A DNA stretch of 64,000 nt from Ignavibacteria bacterium (GTDB lineage Bacteria; Bacteroidota; Ignavibacteria; Kapaibacteriales; UBA961), in NCBI GenBank assembly GCA_016873735.1, contig VGWD01000004.1, forward strand, positions 48,886-112,885, given 5' to 3'. Made by a program: the position numbers and the translations under genes. Positions 9,456-20,308 of the stretch are shown piece by piece; the stretch's first letter is position 1; each line of letters starts with the position of its first letter. Below the pieces are notes generated by a model. The model saw only the letters and a program-made list of their open reading frames with translations. It did no database searches and was not told the DNA's origin.

Positions 9456-11009
9456 TTAACGTATGATGAGTTTATGTACGCTTAATACTCCGGATTGATC
9501 AATTGATTTAACTGTGTACAATCCTGCCGGCAAATTGGAAAGTGTAATTGTCTGCTCTTGTGACTCGATAACTTTTTGACCACTGACAGCAAAGATTTCT
9601 ACGTTCTTTACTGGATCACTGAAGTTTAATGTGCCACCATGTTGTATCGGATTAGGATAGAGCGCAACACTTGATGTATTTTCATTGATTCCTGTTGTTG
9701 TACCGGAAAAATAGATGTTGTCAACAAATGCGATACCTGATCCAAAAGGTGTTGATGTAAAGATCAATTGACTCAAATCCTTCAAACTCTTCAATCCTGC
9801 ATCTGTAAAATCCTTTAATGGAATTGCGATGCTGTTCCATTGATTTGCAATAAGATTAGCGTTAATATTGGCTTCTGAATCACCATTTGCTCCACCAAAT
9901 CCGTCACCCATAAAGCTTACAAGCTTCACATTAAACACCGTGATATTTGGGGACCATACATCCATATGCATGGTTGTCATGGCGGATGCATCAACTGGTT
10001 TTTTTACTGTTTCTATGCCATTAAAGCCAAGATTAGTGTATTTCAATGTAGCATTGCCTTTGATGGTAGTAGCTTCAAATGTTGCTTGGCTCCAATCTGT
10101 TCTCCATGTATCCACTTCAACATTTGTATATGCATCACTGTACATTGAAAGTACAGTAGTTGCTGTTGGAGTTGGAGCAGGATTTTCAGGAGATGCATAG
10201 AAATAAGAAATTGTATATGTAGCAGTTGTTGTTCCATTACCTGCTGTTACCAATACAGTAGCATCGCCGGGAACTGCTGTTGCTTGTGTTATTTTAGTAA
10301 TAGTTGCATTGGCATCATTCGTTGTTGCAAGCGTGATTTGAGGTACAGCTCCTCCGCCTGGAACACCATAAGAATATTTTAATGCACTTGGCGCAAATCC
10401 AGGAATTTGATTTCCATCTACTTTTAACTCTTTCAGTGTGGCATCTTCACCGGAAGCTGCCGGCTTTTTCCAGAAATAGATATTATCTAGATAAATGTCT
10501 GAAGGAGATACACCTGCCTGACCATCAAACTTCAATTGAATAACTGATTTCCATGACATTCCTGTAAAAGCAGATTTTGGCAAATCAACACTGCTCCATT
10601 CTCCGGCTTTCAACATAACATCAACCAATACTTCGCCAGGTCCATTACCGCTATTGTCGATTGGTGTGAATTTTAAAACTGTGGCATTGTTTGTCCAAAC
10701 ATCAATATGTACAAACTCCATTTCTGATGCATTCTGAGCATTCCCTTCAAATCCTGTTCCTTGATAATTGAAATTGGTATATGCCATTGCCACATCACCC
10801 GTACCGGGATCATAAGCAGGATTTACAGCTCCAGATTGACCCCAATTGGGATTAAAATTTACGCCGGTTATACCTGCATATGCACCACCATAAATTGAGA
10901 TGACATCTGCAGCATTTCTGGTTGGAGGGGTTGGCGGGCTGTTTTTTGGCTGGGCATTAAGACAAACAATATTCAAAAACAAGCTGATAAGAAGTACGGT
11001 ATGTTTCAT
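9456..11009 (-). CDS. T9SS-sorted glycan-binding protein (two CBM-like domains)
   Basis: Predicted secreted surface protein of about 517 residues from MKHTVLLISLFLNIVCLNAQ, a clean signal peptide (a start 12 codons upstream is less likely). It holds two copies of a beta-sandwich module of the type found beside laminarinases. Each opens with a segment like VISIYGGAYAGI or VLSMYSDAYTNV, contains VHIDVW or MHMDVW, and closes with YLDNIYF or FVDNIYF. A cadherin-like/Ig spacer lies between them. The end is a T9SS type A sorting domain (ALYPNPIQHGGTLNF, SGQKVIESQEQ, LPAGLYTVK, HKLIIR). No catalytic domain is visible. The same module occurs three times in the lipoprotein at 18412-20283, so binding of the same glucan is inferred. 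Confidence 0.78.
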   Translation of the reverse strand: MKHTVLLISLFLNIVCLNAQPKNSPPTPPTRNAADVISIYGGAYAGITGVNFNPNWGQSGAVNPAYDPGTGDVAMAYTNFNYQGTGFEGNAQNASEMEFVHIDVWTNNATVLKFTPIDNSGNGPGEVLVDVMLKAGEWSSVDLPKSAFTGMSWKSVIQLKFDGQAGVSPSDIYLDNIYFWKKPAASGEDATLKELKVDGNQIPGFAPSALKYSYGVPGGGAVPQITLATTNDANATITKITQATAVPGDATVLVTAGNGTTTATYTISYFYASPENPAPTPTATTVLSMYSDAYTNVEVDTWRTDWSQATFEATTIKGNATLKYTNLGFNGIETVKKPVDASAMTTMHMDVWSPNITVFNVKLVSFMGDGFGGANGDSEANINANLIANQWNSIAIPLKDFTDAGLKSLKDLSQLIFTSTPFGSGIAFVDNIYFSGTTTGINENTSSVALYPNPIQHGGTLNFSDPVKNVEIFAVSGQKVIESQEQTITLSNLPAGLYTVKSIDQSGVLSVHKLIIR

Positions 11010-11102
11010 AATGATAATTTGAATGAGTGAAAAAACACAGAACAATAATATTTACAAATATAGATATATCTACATATATAGAGATATTCCGTTAATATTT
11101 TG

Positions 11103-12527
11103 TTAAAGCTCACCTCGCCTTTTTACGAGTTCTGCTTTTATATTGCGGGCTTTTTCTTCATTCAAATCATAATTCCACATAACGATTATCGCTAATCCTG
11201 CAGTCAAAGACGGGATAATGATGTCTGCTAACCGTAAATTGACAATTGTTTCAGGGGTTTGGATAGCAGCTCCGCCTTCAAATCCTATTACTTTCAACAC
11301 CAAACCACCCAATACCAAAGCCAAACCTTGACCTAGTTTTACCATCCACCAATAAATTGCCCCGAATGTGCCCTCTTTTCTGGGCATACCATTATGTAAT
11401 TCATCTAGGTCGCAGACATCAGCTGTCATAGACATCATCAGGGTGAACAGTCCTCCAAGACCAAAGGAGAGAAATGGTATAGGTAAGAACATCAGCCATA
11501 GATTATCAGGATTGAATCCCCACCATTTGAGAACATATCCAATAATAGATATTCCAGTCGAAAGTATAAATGCTGTTCGTTTTCCCCATTTATGGGACAT
11601 CCACGTAATGATAGGTATAATCAAAAAGGCCGTTGCCATTGCCCCAATAGTTGAAAACCAAGCAGGCCAATTGCCCGCATTTTCAAAACTTCCATTGAAT
11701 AAATAATAGACGATGATGAAGAAGCTAAATGAAGCAACCATTTGAAATCCATTAAACACAAGAAAGGTTGCCATGCATAATTTCACGAATGGAACATTCT
11801 TAAAAATCAATTTCATATTGGTCCACAACCCTTTCATGTTTCGTATGAGATTCCGTAGGGTAATGGTATCACGATTCGTTATGGCATCTTGATTTATTTC
11901 GCGACAGAATATTGCAGGTATAATACCAAGAATCAAGCAAGATAGACCAACCCAAATCGACAGATTTCTGACAGCAATAGCCTGATTTGAATATAGATCC
12001 GGATCAGCAATCATCACCCAGAGCCAAGGCACTATCATCCAAGCAAGTTGGCTAATTGTTTGAGAGAAACCCATGAGTCTTGTTCGCTCTTTATAATCGG
12101 AAGTCATCTCATATCCCAATCCAATCAAAGGTGTAGAATAGATTGTGTTACCTGTTAAAAAGAGCAAAGAGAAAACCATGAAGTACCAAAAGTTATAGGA
12201 TTGGGAATTATCTGCATATAACTGCCATAAACAGGCAAACAATAACCCGCTTGTGATTGCTCCGATAAAGATATATGGTCGCCTTCTTCCCCATCTTGAG
12301 GTTGTATTATCTGAGATATATCCCATGATGGGATCTGTTATAGCATCATATATTCTGGGTATACCACCTAAAAGCCCTGCCAAAAATGGATCCATTCCAA
12401 AAGTGGTCATTAAGAAAAAGGAAAAGACACCCAAGGCGCCGGGAAACAAATTGTTGACCAAATGTCCGGAACCAAATGCTGCCTTTTGAATGATTGGGAT
12501 ACGAGTCAATTTTTGTACTTCTGTCAT
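11103..12527 (-). CDS. MFS (GPH-type) sugar transporter
   Basis: A 474-residue inner-membrane carrier with about 12 hydrophobic segments, of the glycoside-pentoside-hexuronide:cation symporter group. The N-terminal half carries GGIPRIYDAITDPIMGYISD and RWGRRRPYIFIGA, the hallmark of the group (aspartate-rich helix and basic loop). MTEVQKLTRIP is chosen as start. It begins 8 bases after the GH30 stop. By context it imports beta-glucan oligosaccharides into the cytosol, where the phosphorylase acts. Confidence 0.88.
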   Translation of the reverse strand: MTEVQKLTRIPIIQKAAFGSGHLVNNLFPGALGVFSFFLMTTFGMDPFLAGLLGGIPRIYDAITDPIMGYISDNTTSRWGRRRPYIFIGAITSGLLFACLWQLYADNSQSYNFWYFMVFSLLFLTGNTIYSTPLIGLGYEMTSDYKERTRLMGFSQTISQLAWMIVPWLWVMIADPDLYSNQAIAVRNLSIWVGLSCLILGIIPAIFCREINQDAITNRDTITLRNLIRNMKGLWTNMKLIFKNVPFVKLCMATFLVFNGFQMVASFSFFIIVYYLFNGSFENAGNWPAWFSTIGAMATAFLIIPIITWMSHKWGKRTAFILSTGISIIGYVLKWWGFNPDNLWLMFLPIPFLSFGLGGLFTLMMSMTADVCDLDELHNGMPRKEGTFGAIYWWMVKLGQGLALVLGGLVLKVIGFEGGAAIQTPETIVNLRLADIIIPSLTAGLAIIVMWNYDLNEEKARNIKAELVKRRGEL

Positions 12528-12535
12528 GATCACTC

Positions 12536-14056
12536 TTAAGGATGGGTAAAGAGAATTGTTTGTAAGGCTTGTTTGCTGATATCCACATATACAGTTGTAG
12601 AATTCACTGACACTTGGAGCGAATGTTCCGAATTCGATGGATTGAATGCAATCACTACAATGGATCCATCAGGATTTTCTGCAGCCACAACCATGATATC
12701 TTTATTGGAGCAAGTATTTTTAATGATATAAGAACCGGGTCTTATATACTTGCTAAAATGCGACATGATATAATACAGTGGGGTAAAATATACCTCATCT
12801 TTTTTTGTATCAACAATCACCGGCGCGATACACCAATTCTTGAACCAATTTGGTCCGCCATGCGTATCAAGAACCATATTCCAATCTATCCAGCCATGCA
12901 CATTGTTTTGCAAACAACCAATGATATCTCGAGCATATCTATATGCAGGTACATATTTTGGATGCAGATGCTTTTGATCTGCCGGCGCCCAATCCCAACC
13001 CCAATCTGTTGCTTCTTCTCTCCAATACCAAGCATCATCATTCCAATGTGGAACTTCGGCATCAATACATGCCTCTGTTTGTATCAGATATTTAGTGGGT
13101 GCTTTTGCAATTGCATACTGCAATTCTTCCGGAAAATACTCAACCGTGCTTTCATACCAATGAATAGCGGTACCAGCAAAGTATTTGGATGATGAAGCAT
13201 TTTTGTACATCACATCCACCCAGTCTTTGAGTCCTGCTCTATTCTGATCATATCCTAGAATATTGACATGACCTAATCCTTCAGCTTCCAGTGTAGGGCC
13301 AAGTTGATATTGAACAAAGTCAGTCATTTCCTGAGGAGTGAATAGCATGCTTTCCCAATTATTTCCATTACCATGTGGTTCATTGATGACAGTTATTCCC
13401 CAAATAGGAATTCCATTTTCTTCACATGCTTTGATATACTTTGCATAATACAATGCCCATGTGCTTTTGTATTGATCTAACAGCTTTCCTCCAACCCAAT
13501 CATTATTATCTTTCATCCAAGGTGGGGCAGTCCAAGGAGAGGAAATCAATCTAAAACCATCGGAAGATATCTTTTGAGCGGATTTTATCATTGGAAATAC
13601 ATCATCAATATCCTTTTTCAATGAAAAATGTTCAAGTAAAGTATCATTTGGTACCATTGCATATGCATAATGTCCAAGCGAGAAGTCACATGAATTGATA
13701 TGCGTTCTTGTGAGTGAATATCTAGCACCTTCATCTGAAAAGTATGCTCTCATTATTCTTTCTCTTTGCGTTTCACTCATTGATTTCAACAATGAAGCAG
13801 ATGCTTCCGTGAATGATCCACCAAAACCAAGAATGTTTTGAAATCTCTTCTGTGGGTTAATGCTGATTGAAACATCGTGAGATTTCTGAGATGATTGTGC
13901 AATATTTCTCAATGCATTGCCGGATGCAGATGTTTCAAAAATGTGCACAATGTATTTTGAATTTGTATTTGCACACATTGACATTGAAATAGGGTAAATA
14001 AAGTAGATAATTACAAGAGGGACAATTCTACACAGAGATATAATTGGAGCTTTCAT
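12536..14056 (-). CDS. GH30 family glycoside hydrolase
   Basis: Secreted glycoside hydrolase of family 30 (glucosylceramidase/beta-1,6-glucanase fold) with an N-terminal signal segment. Family motifs are FQNILGFGGSFTEASA near residue 75, SPWTAPPWMKDN near 173, ITVINEPHG with acid/base Glu226, and the nucleophile Glu328 in LIQTEAC. The C-terminal beta-domain ends near NPSNSEHSLQVSV. In a laminarin-type locus the GH30_3 activity (endo-beta-1,6-glucanase removing side chains) is the most likely, but subfamily assignment is inference. The start overlaps the stop of the phosphorylase gene by 4 bases (ATGA). Confidence 0.88.
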   Translation of the reverse strand: MKAPIISLCRIVPLVIIYFIYPISMSMCANTNSKYIVHIFETSASGNALRNIAQSSQKSHDVSISINPQKRFQNILGFGGSFTEASASLLKSMSETQRERIMRAYFSDEGARYSLTRTHINSCDFSLGHYAYAMVPNDTLLEHFSLKKDIDDVFPMIKSAQKISSDGFRLISSPWTAPPWMKDNNDWVGGKLLDQYKSTWALYYAKYIKACEENGIPIWGITVINEPHGNGNNWESMLFTPQEMTDFVQYQLGPTLEAEGLGHVNILGYDQNRAGLKDWVDVMYKNASSSKYFAGTAIHWYESTVEYFPEELQYAIAKAPTKYLIQTEACIDAEVPHWNDDAWYWREEATDWGWDWAPADQKHLHPKYVPAYRYARDIIGCLQNNVHGWIDWNMVLDTHGGPNWFKNWCIAPVIVDTKKDEVYFTPLYYIMSHFSKYIRPGSYIIKNTCSNKDIMVVAAENPDGSIVVIAFNPSNSEHSLQVSVNSTTVYVDISKQALQTILFTHP

Positions 14057-17000
14057 TCACTTATACCCGATGAATCTATTGTCACATGTACTAGCCTGAT
14101 CTGACCATCTCTGGAAAAAATGCTCTTGCTTTGAGTAATGTTCAAAAACATATGTTTTGATACTTCAATCGAATCATCGTACATGACAATCTTGACTTCA
14201 TTTCTTTTACCAAACGAATATATAATTGGAGTTTGACAAATGGTGAAGAATAGGGAACCGGATGAAATCTGTACTCTTCTTTGTACACCATGAACATCCG
14301 TACACATGATATCTTGATCTGAATTGACAACATCATTCTCAGTAATCATGCTTGGTACAAAATGTATAGATCCATTTGAATAGTATACTCCCAATTCTCT
14401 CATCCTGCAAATCACATCTTCTTTCACTTGCCCTGTCATACCTGGTTGTTGCGCGCCTTTTCCTAATGGTGTATGAGAATATGGATCAGTCGGAAATGCT
14501 CCATAATTCAATGGAGACTTATGAACACCGATGCCTTCACATATTTGAACATAATGATGTCGAAGTCTATAAATGACTTCTCTGTTCGCATTATCAGCAA
14601 TTGCTGCTGCATGAATTTCTTGTACAGCATATCTCAACTTAGAAACCATATGCCAATAAATCGAACCTATTCCTTCATAAGCAAAGAATGCTCCGGATCT
14701 CCCAGTAAATTGTTTGTGATGAAACACAGATTCATACAATTCTATAAGATACATTTCTTCGGATCGTAAAAGCTGATGATACTGTTCCTCAAGGGCATAC
14801 AAAGCTATTTGAAACTCTCGCACATTTGTCAATTCACCTGCAAAATGATATTCTCCATGTTTATCTTTTTGGATAATATCATCATTACCATTCACGAGTA
14901 ATCTGAGCAATAAAGGTGAAGATTCAACTTTTTCTTTAGGGACACTATTCTTTTCTAAAAATTTCGGAAGTGTTTTTATCGGATATAGCATATAGCTCTG
15001 TTGATCTTCTCTGTATAATGTTCCATCTCTTAATGCGTCCAATACCTGCAAAGCTTCTTCGGGTGATATAACACCCGAACTCAATACTGCCACTTGTCCT
15101 TCAAGCATTTCCGGTAAATGTGTGATGATTGCCAAATCAGAATCCTGAGTCAACACATTATATGCTTGATACAAACCATCTTTTCTCTTATTGATTGCAA
15201 TTGTTTCTCGAAGATGTTGTAAAACAGTATGTAGGAACTGTCTTAACTCATCAAATGTCAATACCGTCTTATTACATGAAAATGAATCTGAATATATATG
15301 ATCACGATATGTACTGGCATTATTACCAAGCATATCCATGATGATTTTTCTTGAGTGTTCTTTATTGATTGAATCTGTAATCCCATCTGAATTGAATATC
15401 GCAGACATAGAAATGAAGTATTTATACAGTTCACTTGAGATTATACATTGCGTAGTAGTACTTTTTTGAAGCACCTCTTGGAAGAATTCTAAAAATCTAT
15501 GTAGATAACACAGTGTGACCATTGACACACCATTTCCGACCAATGCATTGTTTGCATCATTCCATTCCGGTCTTTGCGTATTCATCCATATTCCACCACC
15601 CGGAACATAATTGGCAAGTCGAGCAAATATGGTGGCAAGCACTTTCTCAACGAAATGTACATGATGAATTTCTCCTTTCATGTTCTTTAGGAGTGCACCA
15701 TCAGAACCAATCCTTTCAATTTCCTTTAAGATTTCAGCATGTTTAGCACCATCAAAGTCTATGGTACTTTTAGGGTTTTCAATGATATGTGTATATGATT
15801 TGATTGTATATGGAACATGTGCATATGCAAAGCCATCCATTTCGAGTAGAGCTTGTAATTTTTCTGGTTGTGTATCTCTCAATAATTCCAAAAGTTTTAA
15901 GAGATAGATGATTTGATGATCTCCCCAGTATCCGATATAAGACCATGGATTATGATCTTCAATAGTTTCCCATTCAAATCCATGTTTTAAAACTCTATAT
16001 GGATTATATCCATCAAAAGTGGATGCATTCAAGAATTTACGAATCATCCCTTCAAGAAATAGTGGATATGAATGCGCCAATGCTTCCCAATTTTGAAAGA
16101 TGTCACGCCAATTCCCCTGATAGTCATACTTAAGAGAGCCATCCGGATTCTTAGTATTGATTGAGAATCTATTCCAGGGACGACTTGGGTCTCCATGTCT
16201 TCTACTAAAAGTCAATGGTAGATATTCCAAAGCGATTCTAGTGAAGTTTTGATTATTCACTCTTTCTACAAGTGCATGTAATTCATCAATGTCAAATGTA
16301 TCTGCCAAACCTATGAATGTATCATTCAAACTAGTACGCAAAGGATGGTTACAGTTATTTATATAGGATAGAAAGTCTTTTGTATTAATTGCATAATTAT
16401 CTGGAAATACTCCACCGCGCATGGCATTGAAGAGAGCATTAGAATAATGTTTACTATCCGTCAGTTGATCGCCGGTGTGATGTATTCCATCAACGGACTG
16501 TACTTTTCTTTTTAGCTGAGCATTGCCCTGTTGAATGTCTTTTTCGATATGCTCAGTGATGTCTTTAATTCTGACAAGTATATCAATAATGTCTACTACT
16601 TGAGTCTGTGATTGATGAACATCGGCAATACATTTCCATGAACATTGTTGTTGCTTTTCCACTTTTATTGAAGCCGAAACCAAATAAGCACCACGATCTC
16701 CTTTATTGTCATGTTCGGTTTGTACTGTCAATCCATTTCGAAATGCATCCACTTGTTTTGTTGACAATAAAATAGTAGGATGATCAAATCCTACTGACCA
16801 AACTGTATTCGCAAATAATGCTTCACTTGGTTCTGCTCTATCGGTTATGCGAGCACTCAAAGCATATATTCCAAGACCCGTTTCTTGATGAAGCTCTGAA
16901 TATTTATAGGCATTGACAAGATTACTAAATGTGTTTTGCAGATCACATCCAACATCTGCGGGCATAATATCTTGCAATCCATCAAGAATTCTTACACATT

Positions 17001-17496
17001 GAGTCTGATCTGAATGATTATTCAAGGTGGAAGTCTTGATAAATCCAAAGGTATCGCTCATTGACCATTGATATGAAAAACTCATATGCACATCATGATT
17101 TATTTCCTCAAAGATTATGGAATTACCCATGGTATGTTTATACAGATTTCGTTCTATGGTGAATTGTTTACTTCGAATTGAAAACGGTTCCCAGTTATAT
17201 CGTTCACCATGAAGCTCACCCTGAATGATTGTCTTGCTTCCCACATGCTCCGCTGAGTCTTTAATCTTATCTTCTGTATAATATGGGAATAGTGAATAGT
17301 CTGCATTTGTTCTACCTGCAGTCAAACCACCATTGCTAGCAATGAACATCCAATGATTTGAATCACTGACAATGCTCATAAAGAATGTAGGTATGTGATC
17401 TACATTCGAAATTTTAAAATAAGTATCATCATCAATTTCGACTATTTCAAGACAGTCTTGGAAATCTTTGTCGATGTGTTTTATATATTCTTTCAC
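14053..17496 (-). CDS. Beta-1,3-glucan phosphorylase-like enzyme (GH149/GH161 type)
   Basis: A 1147-residue cytosolic protein without signal peptide, in the size range of the GH149 and GH161 beta-1,3-oligoglucan phosphorylases, relatives of GH94. These release glucose-1-phosphate from the chain end. An N-terminal beta-sandwich (to about residue 330) is followed by an (alpha/alpha)6-barrel-like region containing YQGNWRDIFQNWEALAHSYP, EDHNPWSYIGYWGDHQI and WNDANNALVGNGVSM. Near the end are KSPLNYGAFPTDPYSH and QPGMTGQVKEDVI. Length, motif style and the laminarinase neighbours support the call; I cannot decide between the two families. It is translationally coupled to GH30 (4-base overlap). Confidence 0.68.
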   Translation of the reverse strand: MKEYIKHIDKDFQDCLEIVEIDDDTYFKISNVDHIPTFFMSIVSDSNHWMFIASNGGLTAGRTNADYSLFPYYTEDKIKDSAEHVGSKTIIQGELHGERYNWEPFSIRSKQFTIERNLYKHTMGNSIIFEEINHDVHMSFSYQWSMSDTFGFIKTSTLNNHSDQTQCVRILDGLQDIMPADVGCDLQNTFSNLVNAYKYSELHQETGLGIYALSARITDRAEPSEALFANTVWSVGFDHPTILLSTKQVDAFRNGLTVQTEHDNKGDRGAYLVSASIKVEKQQQCSWKCIADVHQSQTQVVDIIDILVRIKDITEHIEKDIQQGNAQLKRKVQSVDGIHHTGDQLTDSKHYSNALFNAMRGGVFPDNYAINTKDFLSYINNCNHPLRTSLNDTFIGLADTFDIDELHALVERVNNQNFTRIALEYLPLTFSRRHGDPSRPWNRFSINTKNPDGSLKYDYQGNWRDIFQNWEALAHSYPLFLEGMIRKFLNASTFDGYNPYRVLKHGFEWETIEDHNPWSYIGYWGDHQIIYLLKLLELLRDTQPEKLQALLEMDGFAYAHVPYTIKSYTHIIENPKSTIDFDGAKHAEILKEIERIGSDGALLKNMKGEIHHVHFVEKVLATIFARLANYVPGGGIWMNTQRPEWNDANNALVGNGVSMVTLCYLHRFLEFFQEVLQKSTTTQCIISSELYKYFISMSAIFNSDGITDSINKEHSRKIIMDMLGNNASTYRDHIYSDSFSCNKTVLTFDELRQFLHTVLQHLRETIAINKRKDGLYQAYNVLTQDSDLAIITHLPEMLEGQVAVLSSGVISPEEALQVLDALRDGTLYREDQQSYMLYPIKTLPKFLEKNSVPKEKVESSPLLLRLLVNGNDDIIQKDKHGEYHFAGELTNVREFQIALYALEEQYHQLLRSEEMYLIELYESVFHHKQFTGRSGAFFAYEGIGSIYWHMVSKLRYAVQEIHAAAIADNANREVIYRLRHHYVQICEGIGVHKSPLNYGAFPTDPYSHTPLGKGAQQPGMTGQVKEDVICRMRELGVYYSNGSIHFVPSMITENDVVNSDQDIMCTDVHGVQRRVQISSGSLFFTICQTPIIYSFGKRNEVKIVMYDDSIEVSKHMFLNITQSKSIFSRDGQIRLVHVTIDSSGISE

Positions 17497-17539
17497 TTTT
17501 TTCTCTTATGCAGAAACTATTGGGATCCTTTGATCACTT

Positions 17540-18367
17540 TTAGGATTTCTTATATACCCTCACATAGTCTATGATCATTGATTGAGGGAATGGTGTTCCT
17601 GTTGTTGGATAACCAACATAATTTCCACCAACAGCAACATTGAGAATGATGAAGAATGGTTTATTGAATACCCATTCTCCTGTTAGGTCACTTGGCTGGA
17701 TTCTTTGATACAGAAAATCATCTATGAAAAAGTCTATATAGTCTTCACCCCATTCTATTGCATATAGATGAAAGTCCGTATCAAATCTTCCTGTCAGTAA
17801 TCCAAATGCTTTTGTTTTTGCATTGCCACCGAAATAACCAGGACCATGAACAGTTGCATGTGTGACTGCTGGTTCTTGACCTCTTTGCTCCATGATGTCA
17901 ATCTCACCACATTGAGGCCAGCTCACTTCAGTAATATTATCACCTAATAACCAAAATGCAGGCCATATACCTGGTCCTGTCGGCGTTTTGATTCTTGCTT
18001 CAAATCTTCCGTATGTTTGACTGAATAAACCTTGTGTTTTGATTCTTGCAGAAGTATAACCGGAACCTGAAAATGATTCCTTTCTGGCAGTAATCACAAG
18101 TTGACCTTCACCATTCAATTGCACATTTGTGGGTCTGTTTGTATAATATTCAAGCTCGCTATTTCCCCAACCATTATTTCCTGTACCTATATCATAAGTC
18201 CATTTCAATTTGTCCGGTGAACTAGCTGCTGCACCTTCGAAATCATCACTCCATGTCAAGGTCCAAGCTCTCTCGGGAAGTGTTTGTACAGCCTGTTCTT
18301 CACATCCTGATAAAAGCATGCTCAAAGAGATCATTGTAATAGCGAAAACTGTATAAAGTATGTTCAT
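17540..18367 (-). CDS. GH16 endo-beta-1,3-glucanase lipoprotein
   Basis: Laminarinase-type GH16 enzyme that cuts beta-1,3-glucan internally. The signal peptide ends in the lipobox LLSGC (Cys22), so the mature enzyme is membrane-anchored. The catalytic motif is GEIDIMEQRG with nucleophile Glu155 and acid/base Glu160. Flanking family motifs are YGRFEARIK, GIWPAFWLLG and the terminal IIDYVRVYKK. At 275 residues it is a catalytic domain with no extra binding module. Gaps to both neighbours are about 43 bases, consistent with one operon. Confidence 0.95.
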   Translation of the reverse strand: MNILYTVFAITMISLSMLLSGCEEQAVQTLPERAWTLTWSDDFEGAAASSPDKLKWTYDIGTGNNGWGNSELEYYTNRPTNVQLNGEGQLVITARKESFSGSGYTSARIKTQGLFSQTYGRFEARIKTPTGPGIWPAFWLLGDNITEVSWPQCGEIDIMEQRGQEPAVTHATVHGPGYFGGNAKTKAFGLLTGRFDTDFHLYAIEWGEDYIDFFIDDFLYQRIQPSDLTGEWVFNKPFFIILNVAVGGNYVGYPTTGTPFPQSMIIDYVRVYKKS

Positions 18368-18411
18368 ATAAGTATGTTCTATAAATCAATGAATGGAACA
18401 GGTAACAGTAA

Positions 18412-20283
18412 TCATTTCCGGAATAAAATATTATCCAAATAGATATTTCCATTCCCAACAAATTTCAATTGGAATACATTATTCAATGCCACCGGTGTAA
18501 AAGCAGTTAATGGAATGTCAATGCTTTTCCAACCTGATCCTGTTGGCACTGCAAGCGTAAATGCTGTTTCAATTGGTCCGGGACTGATCAAAAACACTTC
18601 TAGTGAATTGGAGTTCGAGGAAAAGTAATCGAGATGAAGATAACCATACGAAGATACATTTTGATTTGAGCCGAATTGTATGCCCTGATAATTGAGTCCG
18701 GTATACAAAAGAGTTGAATTTCCATTGATCTTTGGTTGACTCACAACAGTTGTTTGACCCCAACTTGGTGACAGATTTGTACCATTTATATTTGTATATG
18801 AATCACTGAATATGGAGATCACATCTCCTGCAGGATATGCAGGAATTGGTGCCGGTACGGTCGGTGTGGAAACAGTTTTATACATATACACATTGTCTAT
18901 AAACAGATTTGAAACAGTTCCCGATAATACCAACTGCGATAAGTGTGCCTTGGTTGTCAGACCTGTAAAACTTGATAATGGTATATCCAGACTAATCCAC
19001 TGATTTGATTTCAGAGTTGGAGCGGTAATTGTTATCTCATGGGAGACATCATCACCACCACCATAGACTGCATTCGCTCCAAAATCAACCAGCATCACTT
19101 TTATATTATTCGGATTTGTGGTTGGGTCTGGTGTCCATACGTCAATGTGGAAATGCGTCATTGCTGTTGCATTGATTTGATTGGCTGAGAATTCAATTCC
19201 AACAAAATTCAGATTATAATATCGAATCACATCATCATTATTGATTTTAATAAATGAGTTATCAGTGGTGGAATATTGCCATCTGGTATTCCATGTATCA
19301 ATCGGCACATTTGTATATGCATTGCTATACAATGAAATTACATTACCTGCTTCAACAGTGGGAACAGGTGCTTGATTTGTAGGTATTTGAGCCGTACCCT
19401 TTGCTGATAACTCCAATGATCCTTTTGCTTTAGTATCGCCAAGTTTTGCCGTAATGATGGAATTTCCTGAATCCAATACCTGAATAATCCCTTGATTAGA
19501 TACAGTGGCAATTGTGGTATTGGAAGATTTATATTCGAGATATGCCGGGGAAATTGCAATGGTTTGATTCACACCATTTGGGAGATTGACTATTGCTTGT
19601 GTACCTTCAATGCGAATGGTAGATCCCTTTTCTGCTGAAGGTATTTTCTTATCTTCTCCATTGTAGATGGATCCTGTGCAAATCCCTAAATCTGGAACAT
19701 ATTCGAATTGCACTTCATCAATCCAAAAGGTATAGCCCTTTTCATTGATTGGTCCGGTCGAATAATAGAACAATCCTTTTTCTCCACTTAATTTCTGTGG
19801 ATCAGGGATTGGGATGATCACTTTCTTCCAGTTCGTATTTACAGATAATCCATTCATTGCAACTTGATATGTTGATAAACCAAAATCATTACCAAAACCA
19901 AGCACATCAATTGTAGCTGATTGTGTTGCCTTTATATAAAATGTCAAAGCATTGAAACCTGATAAATCTCTACCTGTTCTGCTGAAATATGCACCTCCCG
20001 CATAGGCACCTTTCGGACTATTTGCATCCGGTACCTCATATTTCATTGAAGCTCTTGAATTATTATATGTTGTTTCATAGTCAACCTGAAATGCTTTTAC
20101 ATCGGATCCACCAAATGCTGCATAGATCAAGTCTCCCGTAAAATCATCCATGAATACTTTGCCATTCTCCGGAAATGTTGGTGCAGACAATCCATCTATA
20201 CTTCTTTCATTGCAAGCAAGTAATGAACTGATGATGACAATAATTGATATGTTCAGAAAATGTCTGATAAGCGATATGTTCAT
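18412..20283 (-). CDS. Multidomain glycan-binding lipoprotein
   Basis: About 623 residues from MNISLIRHFLNIS; the signal peptide ends in SLLAC, giving a lipid anchor. The order seen is an N-terminal beta-sandwich domain (VFMDDFTGDLIYAAFGGSDV), a bacterial Ig-like (BIG2-type) segment, then CBM-like modules of the kind in the T9SS protein at 9456 (VISLYSNAYTNVPIDTW, FHIDVWTP, LFIDNVYMYK; VISIFSDSYTNINGTN, LHLDYFSS, IYLDNILF). No catalytic motif is visible. It is probably the surface glucan-binding protein, a functional stand-in for SusD/E/F-type proteins (inference). Confidence 0.75.
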   Translation of the reverse strand: MNISLIRHFLNISIIVIISSLLACNERSIDGLSAPTFPENGKVFMDDFTGDLIYAAFGGSDVKAFQVDYETTYNNSRASMKYEVPDANSPKGAYAGGAYFSRTGRDLSGFNALTFYIKATQSATIDVLGFGNDFGLSTYQVAMNGLSVNTNWKKVIIPIPDPQKLSGEKGLFYYSTGPINEKGYTFWIDEVQFEYVPDLGICTGSIYNGEDKKIPSAEKGSTIRIEGTQAIVNLPNGVNQTIAISPAYLEYKSSNTTIATVSNQGIIQVLDSGNSIITAKLGDTKAKGSLELSAKGTAQIPTNQAPVPTVEAGNVISLYSNAYTNVPIDTWNTRWQYSTTDNSFIKINNDDVIRYYNLNFVGIEFSANQINATAMTHFHIDVWTPDPTTNPNNIKVMLVDFGANAVYGGGDDVSHEITITAPTLKSNQWISLDIPLSSFTGLTTKAHLSQLVLSGTVSNLFIDNVYMYKTVSTPTVPAPIPAYPAGDVISIFSDSYTNINGTNLSPSWGQTTVVSQPKINGNSTLLYTGLNYQGIQFGSNQNVSSYGYLHLDYFSSNSNSLEVFLISPGPIETAFTLAVPTGSGWKSIDIPLTAFTPVALNNVFQLKFVGNGNIYLDNILFRK

Positions 20284-20308
20284 ATGTTTTGTACTGTATT
20301 TCACAATC

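Noticed and set aside
12614..13192. 192-codon plus-strand frame inside the GH30 gene
   Set aside because: It is antisense to a gene with both catalytic Glu motifs; the residues look like reverse-strand composition of that gene.
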